64,000 bases of DNA from Longimicrobiales bacterium (GCA_028278645.1 JANQDZ010000067.1:1-64000); one strand, 5' to 3'. Counted from the first letter of the stretch, positions 54,969-62,611 are shown. The notes: generated by a model not told the origin, from the sequence alone. Numbers and translations: made by a program.

Positions 54969-55059
54969 GTCTAACGTTCAGTAGTTGCCGGCGCGGCGCC
55001 CCGAGCCGTGCTCTCCGAAGCGAACACCGTGAGCAAAGGCGGCAACTTTCTTGTTATCT
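54969..55059 (-). other. attC-like recombination site (array B, after the DUF3800-like gene)
   Basis: Minus strand: AGATAAC (R'') to GTTAGAC (R', 54975-54969), 91 bp, with inner GTTGCCG/CGGCAAC arms and CTGAAC before R'. Both R boxes fit the integron consensus. It lies between the stop at 55085 and the ATPase start at 54941. Confidence 0.8.
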
Positions 55060-55084
55060 GACTTCGACACACGCTCCGTTCAGG

Positions 55085-56029
55085 TCAATGACCGCCGTGG
55101 AAGGTGAACCGCTTAACAGAAATCAGTCCATCTTCTTGTTGATCCAAAGCGACTACCAGGGGCCGCAATCGGTTCCTAGAATCCGATATCCAGTTCACTA
55201 GTTCTAGCACCTTTGCGGGCAATCCATCGGGAAGCGGGACGACGAGCTCGCTTGTCGGGATAACACCCTCGCGCCGATAGGCATCAAGAACCTCATTCAC
55301 GGTCCCAGCAACGAGATCCGCGATTCCGACAAGGTCCTCAATACTCTGGTCACCATGATCCGAGGCCGTGGTACCACATCTCAAATGACCCAGATCGTGT
55401 TGAACCAACACTGAGGCGACATGGCCAAACGCCTTCGTCAATTCCCCAAGCCGCGCGGGATTGGCAGCGACCTCGTCTTCGTCGGTGAACCAAAGGATGT
55501 TTTGGCGCGGTCGCGAAAGACCAGCTACCAGGAAACCTAGTAGATGTGTGATCCTCAAGAACTTCTCGAACGAACCCTGCTTCCAGTGCGCGAACGCATC
55601 GTATGGGGGGCTCCCAGGATCAATGGCACCGTCCTTGGTGAACAGGCTGTCAATCGATCGGTCAACCAGGAAAGTGATGGTCCCTCCGCTGAGCGTTCCG
55701 ACTTCCCTAAGGAACTGGGGCAGGATTCGTTGGCGGACTCGGTCCCGCAGTTTCTTATACTCCATCCTGCGGCTCCCGAGACCGTGTTGGGTCCGGATGT
55801 TCCGGCGGGATGGTTCCCAGTCTTGCCAGGTTTCTAGATCGGTCAGGAGAAACGTGTAACTCCGGTATAGAGCCCCTTGGTGCTCCCCCCCGTAGTCAGA
55901 TCCGACCAGCACAGTCGTGGCCCTACCTAGGTCTGGGAATTGACTCGGGTCCGACCCCTGAGCACTCAAAAATAGACTCTCGATGTTGCTCAATAAGCCG
56001 AGGTTTGTCGTCCGAAGGGGATGCCACAT
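55085..56029 (-). CDS. Possible DUF3800-like (RNase H-fold) protein (cassette gene)
   Basis: The product is 314 residues from ATG 56029 (MWHPLRTTNLGLL). The longer frame to 56203 would read through an attC-like site and is rejected. An early strand-turn VLVGSDYGGEHQGALYRSYTF, a middle ITFLVDRSIDS, and a late QSIEDLVGIADLVAGTV resemble the pattern of DUF3800 proteins, whose C-terminal lQlADliag motif is recognisable. DUF3800 members occur in defence islands. The call rests on pattern only. No close ribosome-binding site was found. Confidence 0.6.
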   Translation of the reverse strand: MWHPLRTTNLGLLSNIESLFLSAQGSDPSQFPDLGRATTVLVGSDYGGEHQGALYRSYTFLLTDLETWQDWEPSRRNIRTQHGLGSRRMEYKKLRDRVRQRILPQFLREVGTLSGGTITFLVDRSIDSLFTKDGAIDPGSPPYDAFAHWKQGSFEKFLRITHLLGFLVAGLSRPRQNILWFTDEDEVAANPARLGELTKAFGHVASVLVQHDLGHLRCGTTASDHGDQSIEDLVGIADLVAGTVNEVLDAYRREGVIPTSELVVPLPDGLPAKVLELVNWISDSRNRLRPLVVALDQQEDGLISVKRFTFHGGH

Positions 56030-56074
56030 CTTCCTACGTTTCTGAGTAACTAGCCGCCAACTCGGTTCGAGGTC

Positions 56075-56233
56075 AGAAAACGTCCCAGCTGTTGCCGAAC
56101 CGGCCTTACCCGACGGTTCCCAGGTCCAGCTTTCTTCGACTCGATCTTCTTCGTGCCGCGTTCTCCTATTGGGTGTGGCCGGTTGGGAGGAAGGCCGCCC
56201 CAAGCGGCCGAAGCTGGCAACAGCATTGTAATG
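56075..56233 (-). other. attC-like recombination site (array B, after the nuclease-like gene)
   Basis: GCTGTTGCC (56088-) pairs with GGCAACAGC (about 56216-). Inner segments GGCCGGTT and CCAACCGGCC and the overall about 158-bp length match the site at 56798. R' on the minus strand is about GTTTTCT. Both R boxes are weak. Confidence 0.5.
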
Positions 56234-56269
56234 AGATGGCCCTCACATCTTAGGTGACCTAACCCACGG

Positions 56270-56767
56270 TCAGTCGTACCGGAGATGCTCGAGAATCTGC
56301 AACAACCTAAACGCGTCGTTTCCCTCGTTGTTTTTCCTCGCGCGGGCTACCTCCCTGAGTTGGCCGACTCGTCGGGCATACTCTCCATTGATCACCAGTT
56401 CAAGGCCCGGCTCAAGCTCAGCCAAATTCCGCGTGATATACCCCTTCGGCACATTCGGCGACCAAAACTGGAAGCACTTCGTTCCAAAGCTTTTCAACTC
56501 TCTGCGAGCATATTTCTTCTGCCGCGCATGCTTCGCCTTAATCCGGTCCACCGTCGTTCGGTTGTCTTTGTAGAGGAGTCCGCCGATGTGCGTTGTCACC
56601 TCGCAAAGGAAAGCGGTGTTATCCCGGAAGCGGAGCCCGACAACATCCAACTCTTCCAACCCTTGGATTCCTCCTCCGGGGGGGCGGGCGTTGTAGCTGA
56701 CCACATCGCAACCCTCGATGACCTTCAGATAGGCTCCAACCAACTCTTCACCGACCTCTGGTCTCAC
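56270..56767 (-). CDS. PD-(D/E)XK-like nuclease-fold protein (cassette gene)
   Basis: The 165-residue protein begins MRPEVGEELVGAYLKVIEGCD. The core GLEELDVVGLRFRDNTAFLCEVTTHIGG gives Asp, then E-x-T where PD-(D/E)XK enzymes have E-x-K, followed by KDNRTTVDRIKAKHARQKKYA, which could supply a shifted lysine. Its small size fits a single nuclease-fold domain. Whether it cuts DNA is uncertain. Confidence 0.65.
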   Translation of the reverse strand: MRPEVGEELVGAYLKVIEGCDVVSYNARPPGGGIQGLEELDVVGLRFRDNTAFLCEVTTHIGGLLYKDNRTTVDRIKAKHARQKKYARRELKSFGTKCFQFWSPNVPKGYITRNLAELEPGLELVINGEYARRVGQLREVARARKNNEGNDAFRLLQILEHLRYD

Positions 56768-56797
56768 GGATCCTCCCCAATTGCTTCAAGGGCTTTC

Positions 56798-56954
56798 TCG
56801 TAACGTTCTCAGGGCTCCGAACCGGCCCTATCAGAGCCCTCCTTCGCACCACACTTCCTTCGTCTAGTCACTCCACCTCCCGAAGCCCCGGTTCTCACAG
56901 GCCGGTTGGGACGGAGGCCGCGCAGCGACCGGAGCCGGAGCCCGGGTGTTAAGC
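56798..56954 (-). other. attC-like recombination site (array B, after the PD-(D/E)XK pair)
   Basis: Minus strand: GCTTAAC (R'', 56954-56948) to GTTACGA (R', 56804-56798), 157 bp. GGGCTCCG pairs with CGGAGCCC, and ACCGGCC with GGCCGGT. GAGAAC precedes R'. It starts 44 bases after the gene stop at 56998 and ends 31 bases before the next start. Confidence 0.75.
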
Positions 56955-56997
56955 GAGGGGCGCTCCAACCTGCCCTCCTTGCCCACTCACCCCCTAT

Positions 56998-57687
56998 TCA
57001 TAGGGCCCGTAGTACCGGTACCAGGCTTGCCTCAAACCGAACACGATCCGCCCCAGTCAGGACGCCGAACTGCGGATTCAGCTCGTACAGCTGCAAGTAG
57101 TCCTGGATATCGCGGCGTGCCCCGGTGGGAACGTTAGACACGAAGGCCGCCTCAAACCCCTTCCCACAGTGGATGCATCCCTGATAGCGTCCCGTCCCCG
57201 CGCGGTGGGTGGCCTTCGACAGATCTGTCACCATTCCGAGATTAGTCCTCGAATGAGGCTTTAGGGCTGTGGCTGAGGAGTAGCACTTGCATTCGATGGC
57301 CACAGCCAACTCGGCCAACGTTACCGAGGCCATTGGCCCAGGATGGCTGACCTGGAACACGCCGACGTCAACCTCGTGCGACATGCCAGAATGCCCGGTG
57401 ACCTCAATACCGTTCCAAACCTGGTAGTACTGACCCGACGTCCCGGTGAACGACACATACGAGTAGGATGGGCCCGGTCCACCGGGTGAGCCTCGCAAGC
57501 GCACCTCCCGGCCGGGTGGGTTGTGGAGGGTGGGATTTAGCCTGGCAGTCCGAAGGGCACTCAATACCGAGAGGAAGATCAAGGCCTCGTATAGGTTGCC
57601 GTCGGAGGTCGGCAAGACCACGCGGCTGGCCCCTGCATACCGAGCGAGGCGTTTCACCTCGCGGGTCAACTTCGCCCGGTCAGCCAC
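56998..57687 (-). CDS. PD-(D/E)XK restriction-endonuclease-like protein (cassette gene)
   Basis: The 229-residue product starts at GTG 57687, with GAGG 7 bases upstream, overlapping the preceding gene's stop by 8 bases. The core SHEVDVGVFQV ... LAELAVAIECKCYSS gives the D...ExK triad of a PD-(D/E)XK nuclease. The segment GCIHCGKGFEAAFVSN may bind a metal. The earlier frame to 57801 is a shadow of the neighbour. A restriction-type effector is inferred; no methyltransferase is present. Confidence 0.75.
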   Translation of the reverse strand: MADRAKLTREVKRLARYAGASRVVLPTSDGNLYEALIFLSVLSALRTARLNPTLHNPPGREVRLRGSPGGPGPSYSYVSFTGTSGQYYQVWNGIEVTGHSGMSHEVDVGVFQVSHPGPMASVTLAELAVAIECKCYSSATALKPHSRTNLGMVTDLSKATHRAGTGRYQGCIHCGKGFEAAFVSNVPTGARRDIQDYLQLYELNPQFGVLTGADRVRFEASLVPVLRAL

Positions 57688-58141
57688 GTTTGTCCTCCCC
57701 CAGATCAATCTCTGGCAAGTCGCTACCGAGCGCCAAGCCTTCCAGACGGGCGAGCGATGCTCGTATCTCCTCGCGGTGCGCCCCCAGGGCCTCAAGGTCA
57801 ACTAGGTCGACTCGATCGTCTCCTTCAGGTCCAAAGGCGATCGCCTCGAAGTCTGGACGATCGGTTTCCGTTGGTTCTGCCAGCCCTAGCGCAATGTCGA
57901 GCGGGTCCAAGACGACTTGTCGCACCGCCGACAAGACCACCCACAATCCGGGGCTCTCCCGGTATTCTCCCGGCACATCGAAGATCGGTCGGAGGTCCGA
58001 GCGTTCTTTGCTCGAATCCAGATTGGAGGAACGGAGGGCTTGGAGATCCTCCAACGCTCGAGTTCGCAGCATCGTCCGGGGTCCGACGGGGAGCGCAGAG
58101 AAGTGGAGGTCAAGCAGTTGGATTAGCTCTTCGGGATCCAT
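57680..58141 (-). CDS. Small acidic partner protein of the PD-(D/E)XK gene
   Basis: The 153-residue, acidic, mostly helical protein starts MDPEELIQLLDLHFSALP. It has no recognisable domain. It is the first gene of a two-gene cassette and is coupled to the nuclease-like gene by overlap, so it may be its sensor, inhibitor or specificity partner (inference). A ribosome-binding site is weak. Confidence 0.65.
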   Translation of the reverse strand: MDPEELIQLLDLHFSALPVGPRTMLRTRALEDLQALRSSNLDSSKERSDLRPIFDVPGEYRESPGLWVVLSAVRQVVLDPLDIALGLAEPTETDRPDFEAIAFGPEGDDRVDLVDLEALGAHREEIRASLARLEGLALGSDLPEIDLGEDKRG

Positions 58142-58669
58142 TTTTATTCCGATCAGTTTGAGACACCCAGTGGGCTACCGGGCACTGCCCGCCCCATTTC
58201 GCACATCGGCTCGAAGCCCTTCGCTTAACGTTTGCATCTCCGACCTTTTGGTCCGTTGGCGGATCGGCGTGGTTCGGGATGTGTGGCGAAAGAGGCGGAA
58301 TGGCGAAAAGGTGCCTGGAAGACCGCTGTGGCCCCCCGACGTATCTCCCCTCGCCATCAAACCCATCCCGGGCCCATCCTATCCGATCCGGCTCAGGCCA
58401 CCGCCCGGGGGGGAGGAGCGCAGGCCCGCTGGCGCCGCCGGCCCCAGGCACCGGTGGTGCTTGGAGCTACGGCGCCCTTCTCGTACCGGATATGAAGTCA
58501 ATATGCATTTGGCCCAGGCGATCCGCCACGGGCACCGTCCGCCTGTCCTGGCGCAGGCGGCGAGGAGGTGCGCCCCGCGGGGTATAGCCCTCCCACGCCG
58601 ACGGCGTATCTGGATCACGCTTAAAGGTGCCTTCGGGGTGGTGGTGCCGGCGGGGAAATGGCGAGGGGT
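58142..58669. other. Head of array B: attC half-site and unassigned GC-rich region
   Basis: GCTTAAC at 58223-58229, followed by GTTTGC and GCATCTCC, reads on the minus strand as GCAAAC-GTTAAGC, a good L'-R' half of an attC-like site; I could not find its R'' partner. No integron integrase frame is present. The rest to 58669 has no convincing gene. Confidence 0.35.
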
Positions 58670-58888
58670 CTACGGACGCACGTTCTGGCCAGGTTGAGGA
58701 ACGGTGCCGTGTCCCACTCGTACCACGACCAGCTGATGAGCGCCCTGAGGTGGTTCTGCGCCAAAGGGCTGTAGAAGCCTGAGGAGGAGTTCCCTCTGAA
58801 AGGCCCCCGTCGGGAACAGCGGTTCCCCGGGGGCCTGAGCAGGGACGAACCGCAGCCCGCCCTGGCCGCGGTGGGCGATCCAGAGCAT
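58670..58888 (-). CDS. Small protein of unknown function
   Basis: The 72-residue frame starts at ATG 58888 (MLWIAHRGQGGLRFVPAQ), with GAGG 9 bases upstream, 22 bases after the lipoprotein stop. Third codon positions are strongly G/C, like its neighbours, which supports coding. No family is recognised. Confidence 0.45.
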   Translation of the reverse strand: MLWIAHRGQGGLRFVPAQAPGEPLFPTGAFQRELLLRLLQPFGAEPPQGAHQLVVVRVGHGTVPQPGQNVRP

Positions 58889-58910
58889 CTGGCTGTCCTC
58901 ACAATCCAGG

Positions 58911-59333
58911 CTAGAAGATCCGGGTTCCGGGACCCCTCCACCCTCGCTCGGTCTTCTCGAACTCAAAGCTCCCTTCCACGGTTACGCGCTCACCCTGACG
59001 CGCGGGCTGATATCCCTGGGCCTCCATGAAGATGTCCATTCTCTCCGGAGCCACAGTCCGGAAGGAGGCCTCACCCAGGTAGCGTCGGTCCCAGTAGCAG
59101 CTTTCCAGCACGTCGATCACCGCCTCGTACTCCAGGGAGTAGCGAGGGATTCCGATGGGATTGGCTTCTTGAGCGTTCGTCTTTCGGAACTCGGCTAGCT
59201 GGAGACGCCCATCGGATTCCCTCCCGACCCGTTCTCGGAGGTAATCCTCGACGGCGCTGACCGAAGGGCCCGAGGTGCACGCCGCCACGGAGAGGGTTAG
59301 GAGGACCACTAGGAAAACACCTGCCCTTTTCAT
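58911..59333 (-). CDS. Lipoprotein of unknown function
   Basis: The 140-residue product starts at ATG 59333, with AAGGAGGG 9 bases upstream. It has a signal peptide with lipobox (MKRAGVFLVVLLTLSVAAC, lipidated Cys at 19). The mature domain is about 120 residues (VEDYLRERVGRESDGRLQL ... YSLEYEAVIDVLESCYWDRR), a small alpha/beta domain of unknown family. It lies downstream of the secreted or membrane protein at 59409 in the same direction. Confidence 0.8.
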   Translation of the reverse strand: MKRAGVFLVVLLTLSVAACTSGPSVSAVEDYLRERVGRESDGRLQLAEFRKTNAQEANPIGIPRYSLEYEAVIDVLESCYWDRRYLGEASFRTVAPERMDIFMEAQGYQPARQGERVTVEGSFEFEKTERGWRGPGTRIF

Positions 59334-59408
59334 CGTTCCGATCCCTCCTTGGTTGTTGCCACGATCCATGCCTCCGCTGAGGCAACTCGAAGGCGTGGAA
59401 GCTGTGCC

Positions 59409-59897
59409 TCAAAACCTCGTTGCGTAGGAGAGCCCCAGCCCCACGCCGCTGGGGGTGGGCTGGATGGTGAGATTCAGCCTCCGTCGCAGGTCCTCGTTGT
59501 GTGTTTGAGCCAGATCCATCGCTGAGATGATACCCCAGATCCGGCCAGCGAGATAACCCCCGACCCCGAGGAGGATCAGGGCATCATTTCCTTTGTTAAC
59601 GCAACTCCCGAGGAGTTCGTTCTGGCATCCTACGGATTCCCCGACGACCCACACGGCAATGCCTCCCAAGCTTATGGCCAGGGGTCTCAGGCCCGCCCGG
59701 GCATCCCCCACGTAGGCGTGACCAAGGACCGGGATGGCCAGCTCCAGGGCGGCGGCAGCGAACTCGTCCTTTTTCTCGGCCTGGTACCGACTCAAGGTCG
59801 CTTCGCTGGGTTCCTGGGCCTGGAGGGCCGGACCGGGGGTGGCCATTCCAAAAAATGAGACGGCCAAGGTTGCTAAGAGAGGCGGAAACGAACGCAT
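59409..59897 (-). CDS. Exported membrane-associated protein of unknown function
   Basis: The 162-residue product starts at ATG 59897, with GGAGG 5 bases upstream. A signal peptide (MRSFPPLLATLAVSFFGMA ... ALQAQ) is followed by hydrophobic stretches (ALELAIPVLGHAYVGDARAGL, AISLGGIAVWVVGESVG, ALILLGVGGYLAGRIWGIISA), like small DUF families of envelope proteins. It is the first gene downstream of the operator-like sites shared with the divergent XRE regulator, so it may be controlled by it. Confidence 0.75.
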   Translation of the reverse strand: MRSFPPLLATLAVSFFGMATPGPALQAQEPSEATLSRYQAEKKDEFAAAALELAIPVLGHAYVGDARAGLRPLAISLGGIAVWVVGESVGCQNELLGSCVNKGNDALILLGVGGYLAGRIWGIISAMDLAQTHNEDLRRRLNLTIQPTPSGVGLGLSYATRF

Positions 59898-59923
59898 GGG
59901 GTCCTCCAAGAGCGAGAGAAAGA

Positions 59924-59947
59924 GACTGATAGTCCGTAGACTGATGG
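59924..59947. promoter_or_regulatory. Operator-like repeat 1 (divergent region of the XRE regulator)
   Basis: This 24-bp site contains two GACTGAT half-sites 15 bp apart and a central AGTC-cgta-GACT inverted repeat. It is nearly identical to a second site 66 bp away and lies 27 bases from the start of the minus-strand gene at 59897. Confidence 0.65.
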
Positions 59948-59989
59948 TCAACATTGCTCCCGGGCGTCCACCCGTCAATAGCAGAATGG

Positions 59990-60013
59990 GACTCATTGTC
60001 CGTAGACTCATGG
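59990..60013. promoter_or_regulatory. Operator-like repeat 2
   Basis: The 24-bp site differs from repeat 1 at only three or four positions (GACTCAT half-sites, centre TGTC-cgta-GACT). It lies 24 bases upstream of the XRE regulator start, a position expected for autorepression. Confidence 0.65.
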
Positions 60014-60019
60014 GCCACA

Positions 60020-60037
60020 GGGGGGAGGATTTCCCCC
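60020..60037 (+). promoter_or_regulatory. Hairpin occluding the XRE ribosome-binding site
   Basis: GGGGG (60021-60025) can pair with CCCCC (60033-60037) directly before ATG 60038, with the loop AGGATTT. The Shine-Dalgarno sequence GGGGGAGG is half in the stem, which could reduce translation. Confidence 0.4.
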
Positions 60038-60304
60038 ATGGCCAAAAACGAGAAGCGGGAGCGGGAGCGGTGGCTGCGGGCTTTCGGACAAGCCGTCCGG
60101 GAGCGGCGGCTGCAGCTCGGGGTGTCCCAGGAGAAGCTCGGATTCCTCAGCGGCTTGGACCGCACCTACGTCAGCGCCCTGGAACGGGGTGTGAGGAACC
60201 CGACGGTGCTGGTGCTCTGGAAAGTGGCAAAAGGGTTGGAGGCGACTCTTGGTGAGATCCTCGGAAGGGCAGAGGAGATTACCAGGGCGTCTGGGGGGGA
60301 TTGA
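60038..60304 (+). CDS. XRE/Cro-type HTH regulator
   Basis: The 88-residue product starts at ATG 60038. A basic N-terminus (MAKNEKRERERW) is followed by the HTH_3 domain (FGQAVRERRLQLGVSQEKLGFLSGLDRTYVSALERGVRNPTV-type pattern, residues about 15-60) and a short C-terminal helix. It resembles restriction-modification controller proteins and small SinR-like regulators. Two operator-like repeats lie upstream, between it and divergent genes. Confidence 0.9.
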   Translation: MAKNEKRERERWLRAFGQAVRERRLQLGVSQEKLGFLSGLDRTYVSALERGVRNPTVLVLWKVAKGLEATLGEILGRAEEITRASGGD

Positions 60305-60320
60305 GCGGAAAGGTCGCAAG

Positions 60321-60348
60321 AAAAAGCCAGCACTGGGCATGTGCTGGC
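60321..60348 (-). terminator. Terminator of the minus-strand nuclease cluster
   Basis: GCCAGCAC (60326-60333) pairs with GTGCTGGC (60341-60348); on the minus strand the stem is followed by TTTTTC. It lies 9 bases beyond the stop at 60357. Confidence 0.75.
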
Positions 60349-60356
60349 TGTTGAGG

Positions 60357-61157
60357 TTACTGAGTGGTCACCAAGGTCTCCTCGGCCCGCTCCGGGTTCC
60401 CGGAACAGATCGGCAGGAAATCACACCACCCGCACCACATCCCGGGCCGCCTGTAGAAGTGTTCGGCGGTGACCTCTCGGGCCATGAGGCGGGCCTTGGC
60501 CAGGTACAGGAGCAGATCCTCAGGCGTCCGTGTGCTCGGATGCCACTCGATCTTGGGCTCCTTGGTTCGGACCAGGACCCAAAGAGCCACCTGCCGGGCT
60601 TCGGGCTCCGCGAGCTGGTAGGCCGTGAGCTGGTCCGAGAGGACAACCTCGTGCTCTCCGTAGGACGAGCCCGAGGTCTTGAAGTCCACCAGGGTCCGCT
60701 GGCCGTCCACCTCGCCCACGAGATCAATGATCCCTACGAAAGGCAGGTCTAGGCCTGTGACGTCCAGCCGGAAGGGCGTCTCTGACGCCACTACCTCTCC
60801 GATTCGGGGAAGCTCCTCCGCAAGAAACTTCTCGACGAGCGGCACTCCGGCATCGCGCATCTTCTCCCAGGAATCCCGCTGACTGTAGGTGAGCTCAAGC
60901 TCCTGGGTGCCGTTCCAGCCTTCCTCGAAAAACGCCGCGGCGTCCCCTCCGGTCTGGAAGAGGTGAGCCAGGGCCTGGTGGACAACCTGGCCGAAGACCA
61001 AGCTTGCCGAGGGATACCGGGGCCGGAGCCCCTCCAGGTAGTACAGGCGGTACTGTTCCGGGCAGTGGAGAAAGCGTTGGATCCGGGAGTGGGAGAGGTG
61101 AGGGGTTGTGGACAAGGGCAGGGACGGTTGTTTCGTCTGAAGGGTGGTGTTCGTCAT
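60357..61157 (-). CDS. PD-(D/E)XK nuclease (RecB/Cas4-like, Cys-cluster type)
   Basis: The 266-residue PDDEXK_1 protein has LSHSRIQRFLHCPEQYRLYYLEGL at the N-terminus, VFGQVVHQALAHL, and the catalytic core PFVGIIDLVGEVDGQRTLVDFKTSG (D...D-x-K). Cysteines in the C-terminal MWCGWCDFLPICSG, with the earlier CPEQY, form the 4Fe-4S pattern of Cas4/AddB-like exonucleases. No CRISPR array is present. It is the last gene of a minus-strand cluster with 61162 and 61763. Confidence 0.88.
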   Translation of the reverse strand: MTNTTLQTKQPSLPLSTTPHLSHSRIQRFLHCPEQYRLYYLEGLRPRYPSASLVFGQVVHQALAHLFQTGGDAAAFFEEGWNGTQELELTYSQRDSWEKMRDAGVPLVEKFLAEELPRIGEVVASETPFRLDVTGLDLPFVGIIDLVGEVDGQRTLVDFKTSGSSYGEHEVVLSDQLTAYQLAEPEARQVALWVLVRTKEPKIEWHPSTRTPEDLLLYLAKARLMAREVTAEHFYRRPGMWCGWCDFLPICSGNPERAEETLVTTQ

Positions 61158-61161
61158 TCAG

Positions 61162-61728
61162 CTACCCTCCAGGCTCGGGGCGGATCTGGCTCCCACAGGA
61201 GGGACAGTGGGGCGGTCGGGGGGCCCGGATCTCCGCTCCTCCGACCTCCACCTCCCTCTGGAGCCAAGCTTCCGCCAGGTAGAGGAGTCCTCGAATCCGG
61301 CCCGTGCTGGGCCGGACGCCCGTGAGGCGATGCATGGTGTTGGAGAACGAGAAGGGGTCGGGCCACCCGGTGGCGGTGGAGGCCTTGGGCACGGATAAGC
61401 CCGAGGCCTGGAGGAACCGGAAGGTCTTCAGAACCCGACCGAAGGCGAGAATGTGGCAGGGAGGGGGTAGGCCCGCTTTCTGGCATTGCCGGCCCAGGGT
61501 GCGGCGGCTGGTGTAGAGAAGGCTTGCGGCCCGCTCCACGCTCACCCGGCCGCGGCATTGGCGTTGGGGGAGCTCCAACAAGCGCTGGAGAAGATGGACT
61601 GCGTCAGGGTTGTCGGCAGCGAGGCCGCGGCGCCGGAGATACTCCGCGACGCCTACCACAGGATTCTCTTCTGGATCCACGGTCCTGGCCAGTGCCACCA
61701 CCCCCGGATCCCGTACAAGAGGGGACAT
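61162..61728 (-). CDS. AraC-like HTH protein with C-terminal zinc ribbon
   Basis: The 188-residue protein has a central AraC-type pair of helix-turn-helices (VSVERAASLLYTSRRTLGRQCQKAGL; FGRVLKTFRFLQASGLSVPKASTATGW; FSNTMHRLTGVRPST). An unusual C-terminal tail HCPSCGSQI could form half of a zinc ribbon. No effector domain is present. It is 4 bases from the nuclease gene and probably co-transcribed; a regulator or DNA-binding helper of the cluster is inferred. Confidence 0.7.
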   Translation of the reverse strand: MSPLVRDPGVVALARTVDPEENPVVGVAEYLRRRGLAADNPDAVHLLQRLLELPQRQCRGRVSVERAASLLYTSRRTLGRQCQKAGLPPPCHILAFGRVLKTFRFLQASGLSVPKASTATGWPDPFSFSNTMHRLTGVRPSTGRIRGLLYLAEAWLQREVEVGGAEIRAPRPPHCPSCGSQIRPEPGG

Positions 61729-61762
61729 GGGTACCTCCTTGGTTTTTTTGGGGTGTTCGGTG

Positions 61763-62611
61763 TCAGGGCTGACGAGAGGGGCGGGAGTTGGCCGGAAGGA
61801 CCTTCTGGATGTTCAAGAAGCCGTTCTCGGTGGGCTGGGTGATGATGCGGCAGGGGAGGTTCAGAGAGACGCCCTCTCGGACCTTCCCGGCGTGTTCAGA
61901 GTAGCCGGCTTGGTTGAGATGCTCAGCCAGTTGGCCGCGGCTCCCGTAGAGCCTAAGGGTCCGGCCGTTGGCCTGGATTGTGAGGAAGAGCCTCCGGCCC
62001 CATTTCCCGTCCGTCCCTCCGATGCGAAGCAGCTGGGCTGGCGTGGTCCCGTCCTCGTGGTCTGCAGGCTGGAGTTCCGGACTAGGTTCTGGGCGAGATT
62101 CTCGGCCGTTGGTGGTTAGGAACCGTCCGACAATCTCTTCCTGGAGGTCCAGGAGTTCCTGGGCCCGCCGTTCCACGTTCTCGGCCTCGGTCTCCTGCAC
62201 TGGGCAGGAGAACTCCACGGAAAGGGCGTCGATGCGGCCATCAGGGCTCACGCTCCGTTTGAGGAGCATACGGGAGCCGCCATTCTGATGAGTGGAAGTG
62301 TTATTCCGGTCTGTGTCCGCCTGCTGTTCGTGTACGGCCTTTTGCTCCTGGGTTTCGTGGGTGCCGGCATCCTCCAGGTTTCCGTGACGCTTCAGGACCG
62401 CCAGGATGTGCTTGCAGCGCCACTGGGGGTCCTGGGCGTGCTTCTGAAAATCCGGACAGCCGCATGTAAGTTCATTTGGGACCCCGCTTACCCGATAAGG
62501 ACCTCCGCCGGTCCTGGGGGAGTGGATTCGGAATCCTCCCTCTGTCTGGGCGATGATCCAGGGTTCGCTCTCTGCCCGCTCCATCCTCTTTTCCAGCTCC
62601 TCGCGTGTCAT
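61763..62611 (-). CDS. SWIM zinc-finger protein
   Basis: The 282-residue product starts at ATG 62611 (MTREELEKRMERAESEPWII). The N-terminal SWIM finger ELTCGCPDFQKHAQDPQWRCKHILAVL matches CxC-xn-CxH. A charged linker (about 80-115) and a C-terminal alpha/beta domain (RLFLTIQANGRTLRLYG, LAEHLNQAGYSEHAGKVREG) follow. SWIM domains bind DNA or protein and occur with helicases and recombination factors; here it is the first gene of the minus-strand cluster. Confidence 0.8.
   Translation of the reverse strand: MTREELEKRMERAESEPWIIAQTEGGFRIHSPRTGGGPYRVSGVPNELTCGCPDFQKHAQDPQWRCKHILAVLKRHGNLEDAGTHETQEQKAVHEQQADTDRNNTSTHQNGGSRMLLKRSVSPDGRIDALSVEFSCPVQETEAENVERRAQELLDLQEEIVGRFLTTNGRESRPEPSPELQPADHEDGTTPAQLLRIGGTDGKWGRRLFLTIQANGRTLRLYGSRGQLAEHLNQAGYSEHAGKVREGVSLNLPCRIITQPTENGFLNIQKVLPANSRPSRQP

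Noticed and set aside
56030-56203. N-terminal extension of the DUF3800-like protein
   Set aside because: It reads through an attC-like palindrome; the ATG at 56029 gives a start clear of the site.
57468-58697. A 409-codon plus-strand frame
   Set aside because: Antisense to two overlapping minus-strand genes and an Arg/Ser/Pro-rich shadow.
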